Positions 29,764 to 39,529 of a stretch of DNA of 64,000 nt are shown piece after piece; the first letter of the stretch is position 1, and every line of letters starts with the position of its first letter. Source of the DNA: Allobosea psychrotolerans (GTDB lineage: Bacteria; Pseudomonadota; Alphaproteobacteria; Rhizobiales; Beijerinckiaceae); the NCBI RefSeq assembly GCF_002917105.1, contig NZ_PQFZ01000001.1, positions 186,001 to 250,000 on the forward strand. Direction: 5' to 3'. The position numbers were made by a program, and so were the translations under genes. The notes below the pieces were generated by a model, which saw only the letters and a list, made by a program, of their open reading frames with translations, did no database searches and was not told the origin of the DNA.

Positions 29764-29864
29764 CCTAGAGGCTCACGCGAACGTGCATGGCGACGATGGC
29801 GGGAGCATGCACGACATAGGGCAGGCTGTGGCGGCATGCCGGGCCGCATTCGGAGACCTCTGTC

Positions 29865-30470
29865 ATGCGCCGTGTTCCCGCCAGCCTGCTTGCCGCCGGC
29901 ATCATCTTCGTGTCCAGCCTGGTGCAGGCCCAGGCGCCGACCACGCGCGTCCGGGGTACGGTCGAACGGGTCGAGGCTTCGGCCTTGAGCCTCAAGACCC
30001 CGGCAGGGGATGCCGTCACGGTTGCCCTGGCCCCGGGCTATGCGGTCGGCGGCGTGGTCAAGGCCTCCGTCGCCGACATCAAGAAGGGCGGTTTCATTGG
30101 CGTCGGCGCGCGGCCGCAGGCGGATGGATCGCTGCTCGCCGTGCAGGTCTTCATCTTTCCCGAGGCGATGCGCGGCACCGGCGAGGGCCACAGGCCCTGG
30201 AGCGTCCTGCCCGAATCGACCATGACCAATGCGACGGTGGCGGAGACGGTTACCCGCGTCGACGGCGCCAATATCGTGCTGAGCTATCCCGGCGGCGAGC
30301 AGAAGGTGACGATCACCGCCGATGCCAACATCATCATGGCGGCGCCGGCGCAGGCCTCGGATCTGGCGGCGGGCGCGCAGATCGCGCTGACGGCGAACCG
30401 GCAGCCGGATGGGAGCCTCGTTACCAACCGCATCACGATCGCCAAGGCAGGCGCGCAATTGCCGCTGTGA
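29865..30470 (+). CDS. Exported protein of the DUF5666 type
   Basis: 201 residues with a signal peptide (basic MRR start, hydrophobic core, likely cleavage after VQAQA). The mature part consists of two OB-like beta repeats, RVRGTVERVEASALSLKT and VAETVTRVDGANIVLSYPGG, as in periplasmic DUF5666 proteins. No cysteine or catalytic motif is visible; function unknown. It is alone on the plus strand between pth and ychF, two genes commonly adjacent, so it may be a later insertion. Confidence 0.75.
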   Translation: MRRVPASLLAAGIIFVSSLVQAQAPTTRVRGTVERVEASALSLKTPAGDAVTVALAPGYAVGGVVKASVADIKKGGFIGVGARPQADGSLLAVQVFIFPEAMRGTGEGHRPWSVLPESTMTNATVAETVTRVDGANIVLSYPGGEQKVTITADANIIMAAPAQASDLAAGAQIALTANRQPDGSLVTNRITIAKAGAQLPL

Positions 30471-30495
30471 CGGGCTGAGGCCTCGACCTCTCGAT

Positions 30496-31110
30496 CTATT
30501 CGGGGGTCTTCTCGCCGAGCCGCTTCACCGCGCCATGGCCGCGCGCATCCATGAAGAGATGCACCTTGTTCTGGAAACCGGCATCGTCATGGGCGGCGAG
30601 CAACGTCGCATTGTCGGCGCAGGCGATGCAAAGATCCTCGACCCAGGGCTGCTCCGCCTTGCCGAAATCGTTCAGCACATAAGCGTGGACGAGCTCCTTG
30701 AGGCCGGGATGGCCAATGCCCATCCGGACGCGGCGATACTCGTTACCGATCGCACCCGTGGTCGAGCGCAGGCCGTTATGGCCGGCATTGCCGCCGCCGA
30801 GCTTCATGCGCAGCTTGGCGGGGGCGAGGTCGAGCTCGTCATGGAAGACGATGACATCCTCAGGCGCGACCTTGAAGAAGCGCGCCGCCTCGCCGATCGC
30901 GCGGCCGGATTCGTTCATATAGGTCTGGGGCTTGAGCAGGATGACCTTCTCAGAGCCGATCGTCGCCTCGCAGGCCTCGGCCTGGAAGCGCGCGCGCCAG
31001 GGCGAGGCGCGATGGGCGCGCGCGATCGTCTCGACCGCCATGAAGCCGATATTGTGGCGGTTGCGCGCATAACGCGCGCCTGGATTGCCGAGTCCGGCGA
31101 AGATCAGCAT
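30496..31110 (-). CDS. pth: Peptidyl-tRNA hydrolase
   Basis: 204 residues. It releases tRNA from peptidyl-tRNA dropped by ribosomes. [19 protein letters not shown] gives the catalytic Asn and His, [14 protein letters not shown] and the [28 protein letters not shown] block complete the active site. The C terminus is slightly longer than in E. coli, ending in a polar tail. Downstream of rplY, 91 bases apart, on the same strand. Confidence 0.96.
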   Translation of the reverse strand: MLIFAGLGNPGARYARNRHNIGFMAVETIARAHRASPWRARFQAEACEATIGSEKVILLKPQTYMNESGRAIGEAARFFKVAPEDVIVFHDELDLAPAKLRMKLGGGNAGHNGLRSTTGAIGNEYRRVRMGIGHPGLKELVHAYVLNDFGKAEQPWVEDLCIACADNATLLAAHDDAGFQNKVHLFMDARGHGAVKRLGEKTPE

Positions 31111-31201
31111 GGCGATGGGTCCGGCAGATGGCGAAACGGCCGGGAAAACCCGGCCGTTCCTGTCGTATCAGGCAGTGCTCGTGCCGGTCGGGCCCGACTT
31201 G

Positions 31202-31831
31202 TCAGGCCTTCTTGGCCTCAGCGGCGGGAGCCTCGGCAGCGGCCTCAGCCGCAGGCTCTGCTTCCTCGCCCATCGGCGGGACGATGGTCACGAGCGTGAT
31301 GTCGGCGCGCGAGAGCAGCGTGGCGCCGGCGGGCAGGGTGAGCGCGTCGCCATGCAGCGAAGCGCCGATCTGCAGCCCGGCTACCGAAACCTCGAGGAAT
31401 TCCGGGATGCTCTCGGGAGCGACGTCGATCTCAACGGCATGCTCGACGATCTGCATCGCGCCGCCAGCCTTGAGGCCGGGGCAGGCATCCTGGCCGACGA
31501 CGTGCACCGGCACTTCGACCTTGATGGTCTGGCCTGCCGCAACGCGCAGGAAATCGACATGGATCGGGAAATCCTTGACCGGGTCGAGCTGATAGTCGCG
31601 TGGGACGACGCGCGTCTTCTTGCCGTCGACGCTGACTTCGAACAGCGTGGTCAGGAAATGTCCGCCATAGATCAGGAGGCGGGTCTTGTTGGCATCGAGA
31701 GCGATGGCTTCGGGAGCAGCGCCCCCGCCATAGATCACGGCAGGTGTAAGGCCTTGACGACGAACTGCACGGGCGGCCCCCTTGCCGACCTGTGCGCGCG
31801 CCGAAGCCTCGATTTGCTTCACGGCGGTCAT
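31202..31831 (-). CDS. rplY: 50S ribosomal protein L25/general stress protein Ctc
   Basis: 209 residues, the long Ctc-type L25 that binds 5S rRNA. ARAQVGKGAARAVRRQGLTPAVIYGGG is the N-terminal L25 opening, and the beta-rich C-terminal domain follows. It ends in an Ala/Glu-rich tail (EEAEPAAEAAAEAPAAEAKKA), common in alphaproteobacteria. ATG 31831 starts MTAVKQIEA. It heads the rplY-pth pair; its leader carries a 20-base palindrome. Confidence 0.96.
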   Translation of the reverse strand: MTAVKQIEASARAQVGKGAARAVRRQGLTPAVIYGGGAAPEAIALDANKTRLLIYGGHFLTTLFEVSVDGKKTRVVPRDYQLDPVKDFPIHVDFLRVAAGQTIKVEVPVHVVGQDACPGLKAGGAMQIVEHAVEIDVAPESIPEFLEVSVAGLQIGASLHGDALTLPAGATLLSRADITLVTIVPPMGEEAEPAAEAAAEAPAAEAKKA

Positions 31832-31857
31832 GATTTTAGTCCTTGCTTCAAATGACA

Positions 31858-31877
31858 AGGCCGCCAGCTGGCGGCCT
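31858..31877. promoter_or_regulatory. Perfect 20-base palindrome in the rplY leader
   Basis: AGGCCGCCAG/CTGGCGGCCT reads the same on both strands and starts 27 bases upstream of the rplY ATG. With AAAG before it on the minus strand and a TTGTCATTT tail after, it might terminate transcripts coming from the EAL gene, or be an RNA leader structure for rplY. Confidence 0.4.
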
Positions 31878-31980
31878 CTTTCGGTTCGCGCCCGTGCCTC
31901 CAAGGGTGTCAGTCGGGTGCTGGCAGGCTCATAAGCGAATTGGCCGGCAATCTCAAGTCCGTGACGGGAGATCCGCGCGC

Positions 31981-33846
31981 TCAGGCGGCGGAGGCCGTGA
32001 TGGCGGCAGGCTGCTGTGTCTGCGCCCGGGGTCTCTCGCCGAGATGCTGCAGCAAGTCGGTGACGATCCCAGCGGGAACCGCGCGCGAGTAGAGATAGCC
32101 TTGGCCAAGGCGGCAACCGATCACCTGCAATCGCTCGGACTGCCCTTGCGTTTCGATCCCCTCGGCGATGACCTTCATGCCGAGGCGGTTGGCGATCCCG
32201 GCCAGCGCCTCGACGATCACGCTGCTCCTGGCGCCGCTTTCGATGCCGCCGACGAAGGAGCGGTCGATCTTGATGATGTCGACCGGGAAATCCAGCAGAT
32301 GCGTCAGCGACGCAAAGCCGGTGCCGAAATCGTCCAGCGCCACGAGAATGCCCCGTTCGCGCAGCGCTGCCATGGTGCGGGCGACGCTGTCCTTGCGGTC
32401 TCCCATGAACACCTGCTCCGTGATCTCGACGACGAGATGTTCCAGCGGGAGATTGAAGCGCTCGAAGGTCTTGCTGATGCGCTGGACGAGATCGCCCTTC
32501 TGGAAGTCTGCGGAGGTGACGTTCAGGCCGACATGCTGGACGTGGATGCCGGCCTGCTTCCAGGCGGCCATGTCGGCCGCGACGGCGGCCAGCATCTGCC
32601 CGGAGATCCGGTAGGCGATCTTGGGATCGAGCATGGCCTCGTGGAATTCGCCGGCCGCGACGGTCCTGCCATCGTCGAGGCGCATCCGGGCCAGCGCCTC
32701 GACGCCGACGATCTTGCCGGTGTCGAGACGGATGATCGGCTGGTAGTAGGGGACGATGCGTCCTTCGGTCAGGGCGTCCGCAACGCTGCGGATCGTCTGG
32801 ATGCGCCGCGTCATCGAGGTACGCAGGCCGTGCCGGAAGTGGACATAGCCGCCGCGTCGCGTCTCCTTGGCATGGTAGAGCGCGAAATCTGCATTTTGCC
32901 GAAGGGTCGTGCTGTCCGTGCCGTCCTCGCCGGCGAGGACTCCGCCGATGGTGACGCTCGGGATGATGCTGTGCCCGTCATGCTCGAATGGTGTGAGCAT
33001 GGCGGCGAGAATGCCGCAGGCCACCGAGCGAAGCTGCGTCGTCTGGGAGCAATCGGGCAGCAGCACGGCGAACTCGTCGCCTCCGATCCGGCAGGCCATG
33101 CCGTTGACGGCGACCCGCGCGAGCCGCGCGCCCACCGTCTCGATCAGCGCGTCGCCGACGACATGGCCCATGGTGTCGTTGATCGTCTTGAGGTGATCGA
33201 TGTCGATCAGCATCAGGCCGAAAGCCAGGGGCGACGCGGCGGTCATGCGGGCGATGGCGTCATTGAAATGCACGCGGTTCGGCAGGCCGGTCAGCGTGTC
33301 GTAATAAGCGAGCCTGTGATTGCGGGAGCCGACCTCCTCATGCTCGATCGCGATCGCGCAGAGATGAAGGCAGGTCGTCACGATCTGGCGCTCGAGATCG
33401 TTGGGGCCGCGTCGCTGCTTGTAATAGAAGGCGAAGCTGCCGATCACGCGGCCGTCCCGCGCCGTGATCGGGCTCGACCAGCAGGCGCGCAGCCCGAGCG
33501 GCAAGGCCAGCGCCTTGTAATCGGCCCAGAGCGGGTCGTTCTCGATGTCCGTGACTTCGACCGCTTCACCGCGATGGATCGCCGTGCCACATGAGCCGAC
33601 CGTCGGACCGATCGGTGTTCCGGTGATCGCGGTCGAGTAGTCTTGCGGCAGGCTCGGGGCGGCCAGCGTTTTGAGCCTGTATTCGGTGTCCGCCGCGATC
33701 ACGGTGCAGATCACGCCGGGTGCGATCACCTCGACCTGCCGGCAGAGGCTGTCCATAATCGCGGCCAGCGGTTCGCCGCGCGCAATCGCCTCAAGGGTCT
33801 CGTTCTGCAAGGATTGTAGGCGTTCGACCGAATCCATCACCCGCAT
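31981..33846 (-). CDS. GAF-GGDEF-EAL cyclic-di-GMP signalling protein
   Basis: 621 residues: an N-terminal GAF domain (to about 165; contains GPTVGSCGTAIHRGEAVEV and CWSSPI), a GGDEF domain with DTLTGLPNRVHF and RIGGDEFAVLLP, and an EAL domain with GVEALARM, DDFGTGFASLTHL and IAEGIETQGQ. Both active-site motifs look intact, so it may be bifunctional or regulated by the GAF ligand. No membrane span is seen. It is transcribed toward rplY, 149 bases away. Confidence 0.93.
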   Translation of the reverse strand: MRVMDSVERLQSLQNETLEAIARGEPLAAIMDSLCRQVEVIAPGVICTVIAADTEYRLKTLAAPSLPQDYSTAITGTPIGPTVGSCGTAIHRGEAVEVTDIENDPLWADYKALALPLGLRACWSSPITARDGRVIGSFAFYYKQRRGPNDLERQIVTTCLHLCAIAIEHEEVGSRNHRLAYYDTLTGLPNRVHFNDAIARMTAASPLAFGLMLIDIDHLKTINDTMGHVVGDALIETVGARLARVAVNGMACRIGGDEFAVLLPDCSQTTQLRSVACGILAAMLTPFEHDGHSIIPSVTIGGVLAGEDGTDSTTLRQNADFALYHAKETRRGGYVHFRHGLRTSMTRRIQTIRSVADALTEGRIVPYYQPIIRLDTGKIVGVEALARMRLDDGRTVAAGEFHEAMLDPKIAYRISGQMLAAVAADMAAWKQAGIHVQHVGLNVTSADFQKGDLVQRISKTFERFNLPLEHLVVEITEQVFMGDRKDSVARTMAALRERGILVALDDFGTGFASLTHLLDFPVDIIKIDRSFVGGIESGARSSVIVEALAGIANRLGMKVIAEGIETQGQSERLQVIGCRLGQGYLYSRAVPAGIVTDLLQHLGERPRAQTQQPAAITASAA

Positions 33847-33943
33847 CGCGGTACTCGTTTCCTATGAGGAAGCGACTATGGGACCGGGGCGTGAAACCCG
33901 CGTTGCGGCGTTGTGTCGAATTGTCTGCTTCGAGCGAACGACT

Positions 33944-34507
33944 TCAGGCCGGCATCAGCCCCAGCCGCTCATCGCGGCGACGCAGCAGATGCATCAACGG
34001 CAGTGCGAACAGCACCATCCAGGCTTTGCCGATGATCTGGCCGGCGACGAAATCCAGGCTGCCGAAGGCGAGCCAGAGAAAGACGATGCTGTCGACGATG
34101 AGGCCGACAATGCTCGATGCGACGACGGCCGTGACGAAGCGGCGGCGCTGAAGCGGCGTATAGACAGCGAAATCCGCCAGCTCGGAGAGGAGGAAGGCGG
34201 CGACCGAGGCGAGGACGATGGCGGACGGGGCGAGGAAGGCGGAGATCGCGGCGCCGACGGCGATCGCGCCGAGGCCGGCGACGGGGCCGAGCCGGCGCTG
34301 GACGATGTCGCGCAGCACGAGCGCGAGGCCGATCATCAGCACGCCGCTCGGCGCGGCGATGCCGGGCGCAACCGGCACGAGGCATGGGCCATTGGGCACG
34401 CAGACCGTGCCGGCATTGCCGATCAGCCAATTCGCGGCGGGGATGGTGAGGGCGAAGAGGGCGAGGGCAACGAGACCCTCGGTGCGGCGCTGCTGGTCAA
34501 GTGTCAT
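33944..34507 (-). CDS. VUT family protein, probable queuosine-precursor transporter (YhhQ-like)
   Basis: 187 residues with about six hydrophobic segments, e.g. [19 protein letters not shown] and [19 protein letters not shown]. The [18 protein letters not shown] segment and the [18 protein letters not shown] segment match the VUT/YhhQ family, members of which import queuosine precursors. Its start overlaps the queC stop region by 11 bases, which agrees with a queuosine role. The exact substrate is inferred from family and neighbour. Confidence 0.85.
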   Translation of the reverse strand: MTLDQQRRTEGLVALALFALTIPAANWLIGNAGTVCVPNGPCLVPVAPGIAAPSGVLMIGLALVLRDIVQRRLGPVAGLGAIAVGAAISAFLAPSAIVLASVAAFLLSELADFAVYTPLQRRRFVTAVVASSIVGLIVDSIVFLWLAFGSLDFVAGQIIGKAWMVLFALPLMHLLRRRDERLGLMPA

Positions 34508-35243
34508 GGCTTGGTCCGGTGTCGTCGGGAGAAATCAGATAGGCGGAGTAGCCGTTGGCGCGCAATTCGCAGGCCGGGCAATGGCCGCAGCCATGGCCCC
34601 AGGCATGGCGCGTCGCCCGGTCGCCGAGATAGCAGCTATGGCTGTCCTCGACCACCAGCTCGAGCAGGGGCTGTCCGCCGAGCGCCTTGGCCAGAGCGAA
34701 GGTCTGCGCCTTGTCGCGCCACATCAGCGGCGTGTGCAGCACGAGCCTGCGGTCGAGTCCGAGTCCGAGCGCGACCTGCATCGCCTTGATCGTGTCGTCG
34801 CGGCAGTCGGGATAGCCGGAATAGTCGGTCTCGCAGACGCCGAGCACGATGTGCCTGCAATCGCGGCGATAGGCCAGCGCCGCGGCGAAGGAGAGGAAGA
34901 TCAGGTTGCGGCCCGGAACGAAGGTGGTGGGAAGCCCGGTCTCAGCGAAAGCGATCTCGGTCTCGCGCGTCAGCGCCGTGTCGGAGATCGCGCCCAGCGC
35001 CCTGAGGTCGACGAGATGATCGGGGCCGAGCCGTTCCGAATGGAGCGTGGGCAGGGCGGGCAGCTTGTCGCGAATGCTCTGCCGGCATTCCAGCTCGATG
35101 CGATGGCGCTGGCCATAGTCGAAGCCGACGGTCTCGACGTTGGCGAAGCGCTCCAGCGCCCAGGCGAGAGCGACGGTCGAATCCTGGCCGCCGGAGAACA
35201 GCACGAGCGCCCGGCTTTCACTGGCTGAGGCCGCTGCCGCCAT
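34497..35243 (-). CDS. queC: 7-cyano-7-deazaguanine synthase
   Basis: 248 residues. It makes preQ0 from 7-carboxy-7-deazaguanine, ammonia and ATP for queuosine. [15 protein letters not shown] is the ATP-pyrophosphatase loop, and the zinc cysteines appear in SHSCYLG and [15 protein letters not shown] 35243 has AAGGAG upstream; an earlier start at 35291 is less likely. It is co-transcribed with the VUT transporter downstream and lies 16 bases from prs. Confidence 0.95.
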   Translation of the reverse strand: MAAAASASESRALVLFSGGQDSTVALAWALERFANVETVGFDYGQRHRIELECRQSIRDKLPALPTLHSERLGPDHLVDLRALGAISDTALTRETEIAFAETGLPTTFVPGRNLIFLSFAAALAYRRDCRHIVLGVCETDYSGYPDCRDDTIKAMQVALGLGLDRRLVLHTPLMWRDKAQTFALAKALGGQPLLELVVEDSHSCYLGDRATRHAWGHGCGHCPACELRANGYSAYLISPDDTGPSHDT

Positions 35244-35259
35244 CAGACCACTCCTTGCC

Positions 35260-36204
<945 letters not shown>

Positions 36205-36482
36205 GCCGGGGCGCACCGTTTGAGACTTGGCTGGGCTGGACCAGCAGAAAGCTGGCTCATTTCGCAGGGCTCATAACAGCGAGATGACAGCGAGTCGACC
36301 GCTGCACTGCAACAGAAGCGTGCAAAACCGCCTATCCCTGGGCGCTTTATCGCGATTGCGCGGCGCCAGGGTGGCTCAGACCCGTGGCCGAGGCGCGGCC
36401 GCAGCCCGACCGTCAGCACAATGCCAGGATCCAGCTGGCTGAGGTGGAAAGCGTCGAGCCCGCCCAGAGAGGAACTCGAATC

Positions 36483-37043
36483 CTAGAGCTTCTTGCTGCC
36501 TGTTGCCGAAGCGGTCTTGGCTCCCGCCGCAGTCTTGCCCTTGGTCTTGTCGCTGGGATTCAGCGCTTCCACAGCGGGCGCCGTCACCAGGAAGCTCGCG
36601 ATCGCATCCATCGATTCGGAAGCTGCCTTGGCGACGATGGTCTGGTCGAGGCCAGCCCAGGGATCGGTGCCGCTGCCGCGCCTGCCGAGGCTCTCGCCCT
36701 GGACGCGCTGGGCGCGCTTCTTGCCCGCATCATAAACGTCCCAGACGAAGGCGAGCGAGGTCTGGCCGTCCTCTGTCGGTTGTGCCGTGAGATAGCCGCG
36801 CACCCGGAAGCGGGCGGGCTTGTCGCCGGGCACGATCTCCATGCTGCGCTCGGCCGCCGCTTCGCCGAGCAGGCCGGCAAAGCGAGTCGTCACCGAATCG
36901 GGTGCGCCGGTAATGCTCTGAACCGACACGGGCACGCCGGGCGCATCGACCCGCTGCCGTGCCGCCGTCGTGGTTTCCTGGCAGCCAGCGAGTGCAAACG
37001 CTGCCACCGGCCCCAGGACGAGGCCGCTCAAACGTTGGATCAT
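36483..37043 (-). CDS. Hypothetical lipoprotein
   Basis: 186 residues from ATG 37043 (GGAGGCGTC just upstream). The signal sequence ends in the lipobox FALAGC, so the mature protein should be lipid-anchored at Cys. The mature part has a beta-rich segment (RFRVRGYLTAQPTEDGQTSLAFVWDVYD) and a Lys/Ala-rich tail (KTKGKTAAGAKTASATGSKK). It resembles uncharacterised alphaproteobacterial lipoproteins; function unknown. Confidence 0.75.
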   Translation of the reverse strand: MIQRLSGLVLGPVAAFALAGCQETTTAARQRVDAPGVPVSVQSITGAPDSVTTRFAGLLGEAAAERSMEIVPGDKPARFRVRGYLTAQPTEDGQTSLAFVWDVYDAGKKRAQRVQGESLGRRGSGTDPWAGLDQTIVAKAASESMDAIASFLVTAPAVEALNPSDKTKGKTAAGAKTASATGSKKL

Positions 37044-37379
37044 GACGCCTCCGCTCGGTTGGTTCGAGCTTGGATTGCTGTTCACTGCGCCGCAGGTTGT
37101 AAGCTCAACCGATGGCGAGGTCCAGTTCGGGGAGATTTAGGGCCTCAATGCGGTTTTCGCCCATGAAATCGACCCGTCCCGGGCGTGTCGCCAGCTCGGT
37201 CGTCGAATCGATCAGAGCCCCACAAGGCGGCTCCGGGGCGGGCTGATCTTGTCGGTGAGCGCTCGGGCGGATGCGGCATGGCGGTCGGCATGGGCGGTGC
37301 GCGAAAGATTGCGGGTTTTGTCCTTGTCGCCCATATGTGGGCCAGCGCGGGCTGACGAGGCCCCTTTTCGGAGAGCCCC
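37044..37379. other. Intergenic region with one interrupted hairpin (37210-37248)
   Basis: 336 bases between the divergent lipoprotein and ubiK genes, so it should contain both promoters. GATCAG/CTGATC (37210-37215 and 37243-37248) with inner GCCCC/GGGGC forms a stem with small internal loops. A minus-strand open frame across this region and ubiK has shadow-like composition and was not accepted. Confidence 0.4.
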
Positions 37380-37634
37380 ATGGTCACCACCAGCAACCGC
37401 TTCCTCGACGACATCGCCCGTCTCGCCACGGATGCCGCCGGCGCGGCCCAGGGCGTGCGCCGCGAGGTCGAGACCGTCGTGAAGACGCAGATCGAGCGCC
37501 TGCTGCGCGACATGGACGTGGTCACCCGCGAGGAGTTCGAAGCCGTGCGCGAGATGGCGCTGCTGGCGCGAGAGGAAAACGACAAGCTGGCGCAGCGCCT
37601 GGCGGCGCTGGAAGGCAAGAAAGCCAAATCCTGA
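37380..37634 (+). CDS. ubiK: UbiK family accessory factor (BMFP protein)
   Basis: 84 residues. An N-terminal amphipathic helical region (RFLDDIARLATDAAGAAQGVRREVE) and a C-terminal coiled coil (LRDMDVVTREEFEAVREMALLAREENDKLAQRLAALEG) match the BMFP/UbiK family, which aids ubiquinone synthesis enzymes and forms trimers. Followed by a small hairpin CCAGGC-CCGAT-GCCTGG about 30 bases after the stop. Confidence 0.88.
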   Translation: MVTTSNRFLDDIARLATDAAGAAQGVRREVETVVKTQIERLLRDMDVVTREEFEAVREMALLAREENDKLAQRLAALEGKKAKS

Positions 37635-38011
37635 AAAGCCAAGTCCTGATGCCAGATCTCCGAAACCAGGCCCGATGCCTGGCCGTGAAGGTTTCGCGCC
37701 CTGCGTGCCCTTAGGTCGCGCCATCCACAACCATGTGCTGTGGACAGGCGTGGCCGGGTCTTGAGCCGCGCCCCCGAATCCGAAGAGCTTCACGCCGTGT
37801 TGGGAGCGTCACAGCGCCTGCGCTATCGTCGAGGAAGAGAGTTGATTCGACGGTCGGTCCCGCGCCTCGGGATCTGCCGCCGGAAACGGGGCGCAGACTA
37901 GCGCGTTCCGGCAGTCGGGTTGTGTCCGTTGCGCTTTCCAGTCGCCGTGTTCCCGTTCTCGAACGTGCCGTCCCCGTCAGCCGATGGGCAGCGGCAGTTG
38001 GACCTTAGGGC
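37635..38011. other. Gap between ubiK and ybjN-like gene with two small hairpins
   Basis: 377 bases without a convincing gene. CCAGGC/GCCTGG near 37667-37683 and TCCACA/TGTGGA near 37723-37743 are short stems; neither has a strong T run. The promoter of the YbjN gene is expected in the right half, but I cannot point to clear boxes. Confidence 0.4.
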
Positions 38012-38518
38012 ATGATGGATCTTGACCTGGATGCTGAACTCGACCGGCCTTCCAACCCCCTCGACCTGATCGAACGCTTAGCCGCCCTCAACAACTGGAC
38101 CTTCGACCGGGACAGCGACGACGAACTCTCCGTCGCGGTCACGGGCGGCTGGGCCGATTATCATGTCGCCATCACCTGGCTTGCCGAGGTCGAGGCGATC
38201 CATATCGCCTGCGCCTTCGACCTGAAGGTGCCCGACCGCCGCCGGGCCGAGGTGCTGCAGCTCGTCAGCCTCGTCAACGAGCAGCTCTGGCTTGGCCATT
38301 TCGACCTCTGGAGCTCGGAAAACGTGGTGATGTATCGCCACGCCCTCCTGCTCTCGGGCGGGGCGGAGCCGACCGACGAGCAGGCCGCCGCGTTGATCAA
38401 GGCGGCGATCGAGGCCTGCGAGCGCTATTTCCAGGCCTTCCAATTCGTCGTCTGGGCGGGAAAGACGGCCAAGGAAGGCCTCGAGGGCGCGATGCTGGAA
38501 ACGGTCGGCGAGGCCTGA
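38012..38518 (+). CDS. YbjN domain-containing protein
   Basis: 168 residues, a single YbjN domain (NPLDLIERLAALNNWTFDRDSDDELSVAVTGGWADYHVAI, then a long helix ERYFQAFQFVVW near the end), related to type III secretion chaperone folds. The family is implicated in stress and motility phenotypes but has no defined activity. Two Met codons start the frame; 38012 and 38015 are both possible. proC follows on the same strand across a short repeat. Confidence 0.87.
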   Translation: MMDLDLDAELDRPSNPLDLIERLAALNNWTFDRDSDDELSVAVTGGWADYHVAITWLAEVEAIHIACAFDLKVPDRRRAEVLQLVSLVNEQLWLGHFDLWSSENVVMYRHALLLSGGAEPTDEQAAALIKAAIEACERYFQAFQFVVWAGKTAKEGLEGAMLETVGEA

Positions 38519-38531
38519 GCTTTCGGTTTTC

Positions 38532-38565
38532 GTCATGCCCGGGCTTGACCCGGGCGTCTCATGAC
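38532..38565. repeat. Short palindromic repeat (GTCATG...CATGAC with CCCGGG stem)
   Basis: GTCATG outer arms enclose CCCGGG-CTTGA-CCCGGG. It lies 14 bases after the YbjN stop and may act as a terminator; the GTCATGCCCGGGCTTGACCC form is a frequent dispersed repeat in this order. Confidence 0.5.
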
Positions 38566-38641
38566 GAGAAGGCTTCCTGAAAGAGAGATGCTCGGGGCAA
38601 GCCTGGGCATGACGTCCGTTACCGCCTTGCGAGAGACCGCC

Positions 38642-39463
38642 ATGTCCAACCCCTTGCCGCAGACCCTCGTCCTCATCGGTGCGGGCAAGATGGGGGGCGC
38701 GATGCTGGAGGGCTGGCTGCGCATCGGCATGAATCCGGCCGGCATCAGCCTGATCGATCCCAAACCCTCCGACGAGATGGTGGCGTTCGCGACCGAGAAG
38801 GGCATGGTGCTCAACCCCGCGCCGGGCGCCATCGCTCCGGCCGAGGTCGTGGTGCTCGCGACCAAACCGCAGATGCTCGACACGGCGGCGCCTGCCGTCC
38901 AGGCCTTCATCCATCCCAAGACGCTGCTGATCTCGATCCTCGCCGGCAAGACACTGGGTGATCTCGCCGCGCGCCTGCCGAACGCGACCGCGCTGATCCG
39001 CGCCATGCCGAACCTGCCGGCCTCGGTGCAGCGCGGCGCCACGGCGGCGGCTCCCGGACCAGGCGTCAGCGCGGCGCAGCGGGCGATGGCCGATGCGCTG
39101 CTCGGCAGCATCGGCAAGGTCGAGTGGCTCGATAACGAGAACCTGATCGATGCCGTGACAGCCGTCTCCGGTTCCGGCCCGGCCTATGTCTTCCATCTCG
39201 TCGAATGCCTGGCGGCCGCGGGGGCGGCGGCGGGTTTGCCGCTCGATATCGCCGAGAGGCTGGCGCGCGCTACAATCGAGGGGGCGGGCGAGATGCTGTT
39301 CCAGTCGTCGCTTTCGCCTGCGACCCTGCGCCAGAACGTGACGTCTCCGGGCGGGACCACGGCCGCGGCCCTCGAGGTCCTGATGGCCGATGACGGGCTC
39401 AAGCCCCTGATGGGCCGGGCGGTGGCTGCCGCTAAACGTCGCGCCGAGGAGCTTTCAGGCTGA
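38642..39463 (+). CDS. proC: Pyrroline-5-carboxylate reductase
   Basis: 273 residues. It catalyses the last step of proline synthesis with NAD(P)H. LVLIGAGKMGGAMLEGW is the nucleotide-binding start and the signature DAVTAVSGSGPAYVFHLVE is followed by NVTSPGGTTAAALEVL, both ProC hallmarks. ATG 38642 is chosen by homology; an upstream in-frame ATG overlaps the palindrome. Confidence 0.96.
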   Translation: MSNPLPQTLVLIGAGKMGGAMLEGWLRIGMNPAGISLIDPKPSDEMVAFATEKGMVLNPAPGAIAPAEVVVLATKPQMLDTAAPAVQAFIHPKTLLISILAGKTLGDLAARLPNATALIRAMPNLPASVQRGATAAAPGPGVSAAQRAMADALLGSIGKVEWLDNENLIDAVTAVSGSGPAYVFHLVECLAAAGAAAGLPLDIAERLARATIEGAGEMLFQSSLSPATLRQNVTSPGGTTAAALEVLMADDGLKPLMGRAVAAAKRRAEELSG

Positions 39464-39529
39464 TCGGCCTTTCAACGGTCGCGATCGAGACCTAGTTTTA
39501 TCGGATCGCGTCGCGAGAGGAGATCTCCT

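Noticed and set aside
36465..36490. GGAACTCGAATCC resembling a tRNA T arm
   Set aside because: Stem pairs fail (A opposite C) and there is no acceptor, CCA or anticodon arm around it.
37145..37793. Minus-strand frames across ubiK and its upstream gap
   Set aside because: Composition is shadow-like and ubiK on the plus strand is a clear family match.
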